A stretch of DNA of 10,971 bases, from positions 1 to 10,971 of the forward strand of contig JNEM01016030.1 of NCBI GenBank assembly GCA_000697335.1, given 5' to 3'. Below, one piece after another: positions 1-8,549 of this stretch (its first letter is position 1; each line of letters starts with the position of its first letter). Both the position numbers and the translations under genes were made by a program. Below the pieces are notes generated by a model. The model made no database searches and was not told where the DNA came from. It was given only the letters and a program-made list of their open reading frames with translations. This DNA comes from Conidiobolus incongruus B7586 (Eukaryota; Entomophthoromycota; Entomophthoromycetes; Entomophthorales; Conidiobolaceae).

Positions 1-1243
1 TATATAAGAATTATATAGCTTTTGATATATATATACTTATTATCTTTAAAATTGTTTTCCAAAATTTATTAATTTAGTTTAGATTAAATCATTATTAATA
101 AAGTTATTTATTTTAATATTATTAAAACTAATCCATTTATTTTTTGACATTTTCCATTATTTATATAAAATATAAAAAAATAATAAAAAAATTTCAGGTT
201 ATTATTTTTTACTAAGTATATTATTTTAAACTCAAAATAATAATTTAAAAATTGCTATTATTTAAAATTTTATTTATTATTTTGTTAGTTGTTAAATATA
301 TCAATTTTTATTTTAGTTTTAGAATTATTAAATTATTTAATATTAAAGCTATAATTATATCGAGTATTTATATTTAGACTTAGCTTAATTAGAAAGGATA
401 AATAATAAATAACTTATTAAAAAATTAAAAAAACTATTGTTAAATAAAACCTATTAAAATATTAATTAAGATTAAAATTCATAAATTATTGAAATAAAAA
501 TATATTTAAAAACTTTTATATTATTTTTATAAGTATTTCATTTATATTAAAGTTTTAACTTAAATTAATAGATAAAATTAAGATGTGTATAAGAGACAGA
601 TTAATAATAAAAGAGAGTATTAATCTTATATTATTTATATAATTTTATAATATTTATATTAAAATTTGATTAAATAAATTTCAAATAAATACTTAATTAT
701 GAAAAATTAAAGAAATAATATTCAAATCAAATATATTTTTTTATTAAAAAAGTCATATTTTATAATTATTATACTTAAATCTTGAAAGTTGACTGACATT
801 AAATATTTATATAGTAGAAAATGAATATATCTTTTAACTATTAAATCTATATAATTTTAATATTAAATTTAGAATAATAAAATTATTTTTGATTATTTAT
901 GTAATTATGAGAAAAATTTTAATCCAAAAAATCAAAAACCAGAAAATTTAAATTTCGAACGGTATTAAATTTTGGTTTTTGAGTATTTGAAAAAGTAAAA
1001 ATTGATGATATATATAGATTATCAAAATTTTAAATAATGATAAAGGCGAGAGAATATTGCTATAAATATAAATATTGTACTGGCAAAGAAAGTTACTGAG
1101 AATATATTAAATAAAAGTTTTTAAATATGAATTTAGAGAGTAAATAATTAATAAAGTGAAAATATAAAGGGGGGTAGTTTTAGAATAATTGTGTAAAGTT
1201 TTAAATTTTTTAATTATTATGTTAATTATACTTTGGCTGTAAG
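1..1243. other. AT-rich spacer without recognisable genes
   Basis: This stretch is almost entirely A and T with many homopolymer runs and stops in all frames. I see no coding region, RNA gene or clear repeat in it, apart from the adapter-like 19-mer at 581-599. The last part (about 1030-1240) is slightly richer in G on the plus strand but shows no recognisable structure. It forms the upstream flank of the tRNA gene. Confidence 0.7.
581..599 (+). other. Tn5/Nextera mosaic end (probable adapter remnant)
   Basis: The sequence AGATGTGTATAAGAGACAG is an exact 19/19 match to the mosaic end used in Nextera tagmentation adapters. Chance occurrence of a given 19-mer here is negligible, and the sequence is more GC-rich than its surroundings. 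No 9-bp target duplication flanks it (gataaaatt before, attaataat after), so it does not look like a natural Tn5 insertion, and no IS50 sequence follows. The most likely reading is untrimmed library adapter, and the join between 580 and 600 may be artificial. Confidence 0.93.
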
Positions 1244-1324
1244 GACAAGATGGCCGAGTGGTTAAGGCGTGTGCCTAGAAAGCACATGGGATTTCCCGCG
1301 TAGGTTCAAATCCTGCTCTTGTCG
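1244..1324 (+). tRNA. tRNA-Ser (anticodon AGA)
   Basis: This is a complete class II tRNA that reads serine UCU codons (and others through A34 to inosine modification). The acceptor stem GACAAGA (1244-1250) pairs fully with TCTTGTC (1317-1323), followed by discriminator G at 1324, as expected for serine. The anticodon stem TGTGC/GCACA (1270-1274 and 1282-1286) holds loop CTAGAAA with anticodon AGA at 1277-1279. A long variable arm with a GGG/CCC stem follows, as in tRNA-Ser. The T arm is GTAGG-TTCAAAT-CCTGC with one G-T pair. There is no intron and CCA is not encoded, as usual in eukaryotic nuclei. Two decayed relatives lie at 5575-5643 and 10538-10618. Confidence 0.97.
1251..1313 (+). promoter_or_regulatory. 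Internal RNA polymerase III promoter (A and B boxes)
   Basis: The A box TGGCCGAGTGG (1251-1261) fits the TRGCNNAGYGG consensus exactly. The B box GGTTCAAATCC (1303-1313) differs from GGTTCGANTCC by one purine change. Both lie inside the tRNA, in the D arm and T arm, at normal spacing for a tRNA with a long variable arm and no intron. Confidence 0.9.
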
Positions 1325-1639
1325 GATTTTTTACATTTTTCAATATCTCCAAACACTCTTTCCTACAATAATTGTTATTTGTAATATATCAATTTATTCA
1401 CATCATCTTTTGGATTGACCAATTTCAATTATCATTTTATTCCTATACCAAATAAAATATAATTGATTTTTGGTTTTAACATTTAATACAGAACTCTATT
1501 AATTCTATTTTTTCATAACTCTAATTTTTGCTGGCTTTTTCTCATTTTTATTCTATATTGATATTAAAATATTTAGATAAATATTAATATAGTTTAAATT
1601 GAAAATAGACTAATTAACTTTTTGTTAATTCAACCTGAT
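1325..1639. other. AT-rich spacer downstream of the tRNA
   Basis: Apart from the T-run terminator I see no gene, repeat or structured element here. Pyrimidine runs are common on the plus strand near 1340-1560, but no open frame of note is present. Confidence 0.6.
1327..1332 (+). terminator. RNA polymerase III terminator
   Basis: A run of six T begins two bases after the tRNA discriminator base, with a second run of five T at 1336-1340 as possible back-up. This is the normal Pol III stop signal. Confidence 0.85.
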
Positions 1640-1970
1640 CATAGTTATAAGAATTCATGAATCCAATGCTCTTTAAGAATATTTGGTAATTATTTGTTCA
1701 AGCAAGTCTACTCGCTATCAAAGAGTCACCAGATTCACTCAAAATAATCGTAATCCATCAAACCACTTAGAACTACAAATACGTACTGGAATCACATGAA
1801 CTTTCAGACACTGTCAGTCTGGAGTCCGTCCTCACTGTCAGGCGATACACTTAGCTATAAACTATATTATTCTTCTCATGCGATCCAGTATTCCTCTAGT
1901 TCACCTTTCCTGTCTATATCTATTGTAACCTTACTCCTCAGTCTAATTGGAATATTTTAAAATAGACAAG
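1640..1970 (-). pseudogene. Possible decayed minus-strand coding remnant, family unknown
   Basis: This island is clearly less AT-rich than both flanks, with a composition like the decayed ATPase downstream. No long open frame survives. One minus-strand frame, read from about 1956 downward, gives hydrophilic protein-like stretches such as RLRSKVTIDIDRKGELEEYW and SPDSEDGLQTDS, interrupted by roughly one stop per 10-15 codons. On the plus strand a 54-codon open frame runs from ATG 1796 to TAA 1958-1960; it is serine-rich with a hydrophobic end and could be chance. I recognise neither. It could also belong to the lost 5' part of the ATPase gene, whose fungal relatives often have serine-rich N-terminal tails. 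The call rests on composition and look alone. Confidence 0.3.
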
Positions 1971-2220
1971 CTAGAAGTTTTTTAGAATATACAAACAATT
2001 ACTGAATTATACATTAAAAAACAAATTGAAATAAATTAAATAGTAATACTGATAAAATGATTCTGTACATTAATAAAGTTAATCCAGATTTATATTTCAT
2101 CCTTAAAATAGATCAAATAAAAATTGATTAATCAAATATTGAGTAATGAATTGTATTAAACTGCTGAATAATTAGTCCATTGATATAATATCAGGTCTCA
2201 CGATCAAGGAAAAATTCATA

Positions 2221-5200
2221 GTAACTGGGAAATTCATGACCAATGAGATTATTCTCCAGAATAACTAAAGTCATTGATCAATTTCAAGCAATTTAATTTA
2301 TTCAAATTGTTTTTAAACCACAGGTGTTTTGAAAGAGTTAAAATCCGATAAAAATCCCAGTCTATGTTCTTCGGTAGCTTCCGGTCCCGTTCAAACTTTT
2401 TCTATGTTTCAAAAGGTTTATTACTCAAATAAATTACCTCATATTCGTAACATGATTTTATTCAAATATATGAAAACGATCAAGGATCCAACTCTTAATT
2501 TAACCACTATCGCAGCAGTTATTTCTCTCACAATTAGTATTTATCAATATGCCGGTACAAATGAAATCGTTATTATTGAACAAAATGGCAATCTCGTTAA
2601 AGTATCAACACCTAAAATTCATTTTATTGAAGAATCGGCCACTTTAATAACTGTGATAATAGTCGTTATGGCTGGAAGTTTGAATAATTATCGTAAAGAG
2701 AAGTAGTTCCAAAAACTGAATACAAAGAAGTAAGAGAGATCAAAGTTACAAAGGATGGGAAGATTCAAATGACCTCAATTTTGCACCTAGTTGATGGAGA
2801 TATTGCTCACTTATAACCTGGTGGTGTGATATCAGTCGATAGTGTGGCCATCTCTTTCTACACTCTCCACTGCGATGGAAGTTCTGCAATGGGAGAAACT
2901 GACGCAATTATCAAGATCCCATGCGAAGACATTATTAAAAGTATTTTTCTTTCTCAAAAGAAACAGGGAAATCATTTCGAAGGCCAAGTTACTAATTATG
3001 ATATTTAAATGATTTGAGGTATGGTCATCAACGAAAAGAATATTCCCATCTTAAAGAGCACTGATTCCTTCATTCCAAGTGATTTCAGCATTTTGGAAGG
3101 GGTTGATGAGCGTAGCTTCTATGGGAAAATTCTTATGAATCTCCTTGTGGATCCGAAAACCAGGCTCCTACAATTCAAGTTAAATACTTTGACAGGTAGA
3201 ATTGCCCAAGTTGGAATCATTGTATCAATCATAATGCTTATAACCACATTGATGATTTATTTCGCTCAGTGAAATGGTCAAAATCGCGAAGCTGATGCAA
3301 TTGTCGAAGCTATAGCAAAGATCTTAGTGTCTGTTATGGCAATTATTGTGGTGACAGTTCTTGAGCTACTACCTTTGGCGGCGACCATTTCATTAGGTTT
3401 TTGCAGCTTCCAGTATGATGGGAGACAATAATTTGGAAAGAGCATTGGCAAGTTGTGAAACGATATGAAGTGCAGCTACTGTTTGATTTGATAAAACAGG
3501 TACCTTGGTTCAGAATAAGATGTCAGTGGTCGCTGGAGCTATTGGTATTGGAATTCAAAAAAACTCTGACTTTCAGGTTAACTCTACAGAGCCTGTATTA
3601 ACTCTTGACGATCTCAAACAAACTTTTTCATACAACAGTTTGAGTTTATTAATTGACGGGAACATTGTAAACTCTACCGCTTTCGAAACCAAAGACGAGA
3701 ATAGTGCACTGTCACTCCAAGCTTCTAAAACCTAATGTTCACTCCTCGAATCTGCTCGATTTGGGATTCGTTCCAGTAGCTGATATCCGATATAATTATA
3801 CCATCATTCAAGCTTGGGCATTTAATAGCGCGCGTAAAACCATGATTACCATCGTTAAAATTAATATGGATAATTTCGCTTATCCATTGTTCGTTAAGGA
3901 ACATCGGAAATTGTTCTTGACAAATGCAACAAAATAATCGAGGTGAGAGAATCTCATAAAATCCACTTGACGTTTCAAAAACACCCAATTATGTGACTGG
4001 TAATATTAACTGGGTGATCAAATCGGTACTGACTCAAAAAATCTCAGAAGATGCCAACCAGTTTCCAAGAACCATGGGTCTAGCAATGCGAGATATCACT
4101 TTAACTGATGAGCAACCCAACCAACTCGAATATTTGGATGAAAATGAATCTACCAAATTCTGGGAAAATCGTTTCTTGAATTAAGCAAAATGGAATCTGA
4201 TAGAGTTTATCAAGGTTGAAGATCCTTTAAACGATATAGTCATTACAGAAGTTGAGATTCGCAGAAAGCTGGGGTCATTGTCAGCATGGTTACTGGTAAT
4301 AATCTGCTAACTGCTAAAGCCATCGCTACAAAGTGTAGAATTTGTTATGACGGTGCCATAGCGATAGAGAGACGAGATTTTAGAAAGTTAGCAGATAATG
4401 AAATATACGAAATCCTGCCCCGGTCAAGAGCTTTAGCAAAGTCCTCTTATGAGGATAAGATGAAATTAATTATTAGATTGAAGCACTTAGGTAAGACTGT
4501 AGCAGTCATTGGTGACGATACTAACGATGATCTCGCTCTCAAAGTTGCTGATGTTGGATCTATTATTGGAATTAAAGTTACTGAGGTAGCCAGAGAGGCT
4601 TCCTCCATTATTCATATGGATGACATTTTTGCATCCATTATTAATTGTTTGGGGTAGGGTGGTGAGTGAATCAAGCAAGAAATTCTTGGAATTTCAGCTC
4701 ACTTTCAGTATTTTTACCGTGTTCATTACTTTCGTTACATCCGCTGTCGATCCCAAAAACCGACTTGCGCTCACAGCCATTCAACTCTGATGGTCCAACC
4801 TTATTATCAGTACTTTTGCAGCATTTGCACTCTCTATCGGTTCAGCGAATCTAGAACTTCTCGCTTGACATCCTGATCCCAAAAACGCCAGTTTGATAAT
4901 TTCTTGTATGCAGAAGATGATGATTGATCAAACGATATTCCAACTGATAGCTATTTTCACTCTGTTGTATGGAGCTAAAGCCCATTTCATCACACCTTTC
5001 TATACTTTAGGTTACGATAGTCCCAGATTATGCATAATGGTATTCAATACCTTCTTCTGGTACCAAACATTCAACAAACTCAACTCTCGCAGTGTCACGG
5101 ACAATTTGGGTATCTTTCAAGTTATCCATCATAATATTTATTTAATAGTACTATGGCGCTGTGCAGCTGGCATTCGAGTGATCGTGATTCAATATGGTCA

Positions 5201-5378
5201 AGTTGTGTTCCAAATCGCACCTCTCAAAATTTCTGATTGAGGCATTTTTCTCACCGTTGGTGCTTTCACGTTGACATTAAGCGTTCCGATTATACTCATC
5301 CCAACAGAGTTCTTTATCCTGACTATTTCAGTTGGATTGATACACTTAAAAACTTTAATATATCAAACATTAATTTAA
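2221..5378 (+). pseudogene. Broken calcium-transporting P-type ATPase (PMCA/Pmc1-like)
   Basis: The family pumps Ca2+ out of the cytosol, across the plasma membrane in animals and into the vacuole in yeast. The decayed copy keeps the whole domain order over about 1050 codons, the usual length. It runs: N-terminal region (about 2221-2490, with GVLKELKSD), membrane segments 1 and 2 (2497-2550, 2638-2688), actuator domain with CDGSSAMGE in place of the TGES loop (about 2870-2910), segments 3 and 4 ending in LELLPLA for PEGLPLA (3207-3400), the phosphorylation motif DKTGT (3490-3504), NSARK, a KGTSE nucleotide-binding motif (about 3899-3909), MVTGNN (4286-4303), GDDTND (4511-4528), then segments 5-10 to TAA 5376-5378. 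It cannot make a pump. The frame changes near 2723, 3402, 3780, 3899, 3990, 4267 and 4648. In-frame stops include 2704, 2814, 3006, 3015, 3270, 3466, 3484, 3733, 4182, 4788, 4866 and 5238. Several catalytic residues have also drifted. Confidence 0.93.
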
Positions 5379-6094
5379 AACCTGCTTTTAATTATAATAT
5401 TAATATAATTTAAGTTCAAATCAAAATATGTATCAATTAATCAAATTTTGTACCATTTTCAAATTGATGCATTGGTATCTCACTATTATCAGTAAACTAT
5501 ATATAAGATTTTAAGTCATTATAATGATACTAGCATTGAAAGCATCATAATGTTTAATTTTCATTGAAATTTAAGACAAGATTGTGAATTATGATCTTAG
5601 AAAGTACATATGATTTTCTGATTGGTTCAAATCTTACTCGTCAATTTAAATCAATATTTTTCATTTCAATAAGCAATCATAACATCAGAAAATATTTTTT
5701 ATAATAAGTATAATATTATATAATTTTAGTACTATGTTAATATATGGTCCTTATCATTGTGTTAAATAATGAAATCGATTTATTAATTTAATTAAGTAGA
5801 TGAATTTATCAACCCAAGGTTGAAATATAAATTCTATCAAATTTTCATTTCTGCATTGTCATTTGAAATGTAATTTGGGATATCATGAATTTTCCAAGGG
5901 TATTAATTTTAGCACAATATTTTTATTTTGTGGTTAGATTATATATGAATATATTATTTATGATAAAATTAAATTGTAACATATAAAATTTAATCAGAAT
6001 ACTGGTTTGATTATAAAATAAAATATATTGATCAAATATTGTTTTTAAATCAAAATTGTGTGACAAATATAATGAGATTTTTTTGATAGAATTG
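5379..6094. other. AT-rich spacer with a decayed tRNA
   Basis: Apart from the tRNA-Ser remnant at 5575-5643 I see no gene, terminator or clear repeat. The sequence returns to the AT-rich composition of the flanks directly after the ATPase remnant ends. Confidence 0.6.
5575..5643 (+). pseudogene. Decayed tRNA-Ser(AGA) copy
   Basis: The segment opens with GACAAGAT and keeps TAGAAAG (anticodon region, with AGA) and GGTTCAAATC (B box and T loop) in the same order as the intact gene at 1244-1324. It is about 12 bases shorter, mostly from losses in the D arm and anticodon stem, and two T are missing from the 3' acceptor strand. Substitutions in the better aligned 3' half are mostly C to T or G to A. 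The D arm and acceptor stem no longer pair well, so a working tRNA is unlikely. It lies about 200 bp past the ATPase remnant, so two tRNA-Ser copies in the same orientation bracket that pseudogene. Confidence 0.8.
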
Positions 6095-6483
6095 TTGTAT
6101 GATGGGGAGGGGAGAAAGAACCCAATGAATTGGGAAATAAGTGGCAGAGTTAGTAAGGTGAATCAGATTCAGAAAGTACTGGAACCAAAAGTCAAGCACT
6201 TACGATTATGATTGGAGGGACTCGGGAGAGAGGGTTATTTGAAATCAAGTTATGTTGAATAATAATTACAGTCAAGGTCATGATTTAGCAAAATTGGTAA
6301 CTGAAAGCATAAGTTGACAAATTTGAATTATTAAAAGTCTATGATGAGCTAGGTAGTCATACTAAGTTTTATTAAGACATGAAGCTGATAGAAATAGATA
6401 AAGATATATATTAGGAACATAGCAACCAAGATTAGGTACAACTCTTGGAAGGTATAGTTAAGGTAGTGTAATTATAAGAATGA
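6095..6483 (+). pseudogene. Decayed coding region of unknown family
   Basis: This island is richer in G and A than its flanks. Protein-like stretches in changing frames include GESDSESTGTKSQALT (about 6150-6200), YDYDWRDSGERVI (6201-6239), NNNYSQGHDLAKLVTESI (about 6258-6311) and, after a one-base frame change near 6315, KFELLKVYDELGSHTKFY (6319-6372), DMKLIEIDKDIY (6376-6411) and VQLLEGIVKVV (6436-6468). Stops interrupt them: TGA at 6240, TAA at 6373, 6469 and 6475, and TAG at 6412 and 6433. The charged, low-complexity then compact pattern looks like real protein, but I do not recognise the family. The in-frame TAA and TAG codons sit where Gln would be natural, which fits CAA/CAG to TAA/TAG decay. 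No intact start-to-stop frame exists under the standard code. Confidence 0.55.
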
Positions 6484-7126
6484 ATAGTACATAATTGATC
6501 ATAATTATATCTCTTTAAAATCAGACAATATAATTGCCATCTTTTAAAATTTTCTCCATGTGTAAATAGGCTAATTGAATTTATATTTATGTATATCTTT
6601 CAAAACCCTTAATTCCCTTATTTAACCTATATGTTAAGAATATTTTTAAAACATATTTATTGTTTAATCATTCTAGAATAATAATTTAAATTGATTAAAT
6701 AAAGTATTGGGAGAAATTCAATATTTACTAACAATTTAGTACCCCTGAACATTTCTAATTAATAATTGGTTGACATTGATTATATTTATAGTAAGCTGTA
6801 AGAATCGGTGAATTGGATGAAATTTTTACGTATTGTAATTATAACAAATCTAAAAAAATATAGTAAAATCAATGTATAAATATATGATATTAGCATAAAT
6901 CGTGTAAATTTTGCAAAAAAAAATAATTTCAATTAATTTGGGGAAAATCTCCTTTTTAATTTGTCATAATTCATCAGGAACAATTTTTTTAAAGTTAGTC
7001 CTAATGGTGGAAATTTTGTGATAAATAACTTGGAATTCAACGATGAAACAAGTATAAATTGACAATAAATTATTTATAATTGAGTTTGGTCTATTTCATT
7101 TAGTTATAAAGAACATTGGAATAATT
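6484..7126. other. AT-rich spacer upstream of the dehydrogenase gene
   Basis: No gene or repeat is seen. It presumably contains the promoter of the dehydrogenase gene, but no specific element stands out from the AT-rich background. Confidence 0.55.
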
Positions 7127-8329
7127 ATGATAGATGAAAAATATGTATCCAAGAAAACGGTAATGATAACAGGATGTGGCAAGGGAAGTATCGGGAGTGC
7201 GTTAGCCGTAGAATTTGCTAGATTAAATTATAAGGTGTTTGCTACTAATTTAAGTGTTATAGAGACACCAGAATTGAGTAAATATAGTGATATTGTTACT
7301 TTAGAAATGGATGTTACAAACCTTCAACAAATTAATCAGGCGGTGCAGTCTATTCAGTCTCAGTGTGCAAGTATTGATATTTTGATCAATTGCGCGGGTG
7401 TGTTTTATAGTGATGTGATATTGAATGCTGATGATGATATTTTAGATATGTTGTTTAATGTCAACTTTAAAGGCACTTTTAATGTTTGTAAAGTGATTGT
7501 ACCCATTATGGTAACTTTGTGATATTTGATATTTCTTTAACCAAGTAATTGATATTTATATTAACTTAGATCAGTCAAGGATTTGGCACAGTAGTCAATA
7601 TGTCAAGTGATACATCAATGCTAACGTCAAAATGGGCAGGTAATACTGCTATTATCAAATATTTTGCATTTATTTAATTCAGAATTAGGAATATTTAATT
7701 CCATTGAACTGGGGTTAAAACAAATGGTTAAGAGTTTTAAATTAGAAGTGACAGGGTTTAACTTGGATTGGATACTTGTTCAACCAAGGTAATATTAATT
7801 TTACTTATTATATAATATCTTATTAATTAACGATAATAGACGAATTCAGTCGAATTTTACAAAAAACCAATTACAGTCCAACAATTTAACAACTTCAGAC
7901 TCACCATTTAACTCTATTCAACCTGTAATTGATACCAAACAAACAACCTCTAACTCCAACGGCTTCATGACCCGAGAGCAATTCTCTAAAGAGCTGGTGA
8001 TCCAAATCCTCAAAAGAACCGACATACGATACCAATACTACTACTTTTTAACAAACCCAGTTAATCTAATCGTCTATGCCATATTCTACGCATTGTGCTA
8101 TATCTTCCCAACGCTAGCACCCATTTGGCAATTCTTCAAAACTCAATTTTGGTACCTTCCCAATGAAATAGTAATTGGTGAATCCTTCTTGAGTCAAATT
8201 GCCCGATTTTTTTTCAACTGTCTCCCCCAAAATTATCAGACTTTGGTCCTGTGGATCAATTGGGGCCTACAGAATTTAAATTATGGCAATAATGGCAATA
8301 ATGGCGTCAAATTGAGAGAATTTAATTAG
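7127..8329 (+). CDS. Short-chain dehydrogenase/reductase, Ayr1-like, four exons
   Basis: The protein resembles fungal 1-acyl-dihydroxyacetone-phosphate reductases, NADPH enzymes of phosphatidate synthesis on the ER and lipid droplets. Exons 7127-7510, 7570-7639, 7683-7788 and 7840-8329 join in phase to encode 349 residues ending at TAG. Visible parts are the Rossmann motif TGCGKGSIG (residues 15-23, the one-residue-longer form seen in Ayr1 relatives), Asp62 in MDVT, NCAG (88-91), NFKG with Asn113, VNMSS (137-141), then VQPRRIQSNF where relatives have a TG-x-x-x-SNF element. A long C-terminal tail has a membrane segment at about 260-283 and ends in an NNG repeat. Oddly, the YxxxK active site reads FNSIE (156-160), so Tyr and Lys are both lost; it may be inactive, or splicing may differ. 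Glutamines are all CAA/CAG. An AATAAA lies at 8370-8375. The middle of the gene is repeated inverted at 8646-9000. Confidence 0.87.
7511..7569 (+). other. Intron 1 of the dehydrogenase gene (59 bp)
   Basis: It begins GTAACT and ends TTAG, with a TTAAC branch-like site very close to the 3' end and another at about 7542-7546. Removing it joins VIVPIM to ISQGFGTVVNMSS in phase 0, restoring the expected dehydrogenase order. An in-frame TGA in the intron shows it must be removed. Confidence 0.85.
7640..7682 (+). other. Intron 2 of the dehydrogenase gene (43 bp)
   Basis: It begins GTAATA and ends TTCAG, splitting a codon after its first base (G|AA, Glu152). Removal joins TSKWA to ELGIFNSIE. The joint sits beside the position where the active-site YxxxK is expected, so an error in these borders would change the claim that the motif is lost. 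Confidence 0.75.
7789..7839 (+). other. Intron 3 of the dehydrogenase gene (51 bp)
   Basis: It begins GTAATA and ends AATAG, splitting an Arg codon after its second base (AG|A, Arg187). Removal joins ILVQPR to RIQSNF, matching the family order. The near-identical tract shared with the inverted copy ends a few bases inside this intron. Confidence 0.8.
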
Positions 8330-8549
8330 TTTTTTTTTAGTTTTGAAAGATTAGATATTTTCTTATAGAAATAAATGATATTGATTGAAAGATATTAAAA
8401 TAGGTAATAATAATAAGAAACTATATTATTGAAATGTCATGTACTCTGTATTTGGATAGAGAAACTTATATAGTTATCCCAAAATGGAATATTGATGCAA
8501 AACAAGATATACCAAATATATTTTTTATTTTTATTTAATTTAAATATAT
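8330..8549. other. 3' flank of the dehydrogenase gene
   Basis: This spacer lies between two convergent units, the dehydrogenase gene and its inverted paralogue. It holds a T-run just after the stop codon and an AATAAA at 8370-8375 that might serve polyadenylation, though such hexamers are common in AT-rich DNA. Nothing else is seen. Confidence 0.5.

Larger units (their letters stand above)
7440..7794 (+). repeat. Inverted repeat, left arm (355 bp)
   Basis: Base p in this arm pairs with base 16440 minus p in the right arm. By direct reading 351 of 355 positions match, with mismatches at 7713, 7754, 7778 and 7784. Positions 7440-7712 (273 bp) are identical. The arm covers the end of exon 1, introns 1 and 2, exons 2 and 3, and the start of intron 3. 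The presence of introns shows a DNA-level copy rather than a retrocopy. Confidence 0.95.

Noticed and set aside
2704-2816. TAG and TAA at Gln-like positions in the ATPase, suggesting a ciliate-type code
   Set aside because: A one-base frame change lies between them near 2723, another TAA (3733) falls at a nearly invariant Glu, and the intact dehydrogenase uses CAA/CAG only and ends sensibly at TAG.
3466-3504. TGA directly before the DKTGT motif, where relatives have Cys, suggesting the Euplotes code (TGA = Cys)
   Set aside because: Other in-frame TGA codons of the same remnant fall at Gly, Leu, Arg and Trp positions, the frame changes do not match the known AAA-TAA slippage sites of Euplotes, and TAA/TAG also interrupt it. 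Pseudogene decay explains all of this.
3725-3988. Minus-strand 87-codon open frame
   Set aside because: It lies opposite clear ATPase nucleotide-binding domain sequence and shows no recognisable protein features; it is a shadow frame.
4487-4678. Minus-strand 63-codon open frame
   Set aside because: It is antisense to the GDDTND hinge region of the ATPase remnant, with Asn/Ser-rich chance content.
6063-6100. GACAAAT at 6062-6068 as another tRNA-Ser start
   Set aside because: No D arm, anticodon loop or B box follows.
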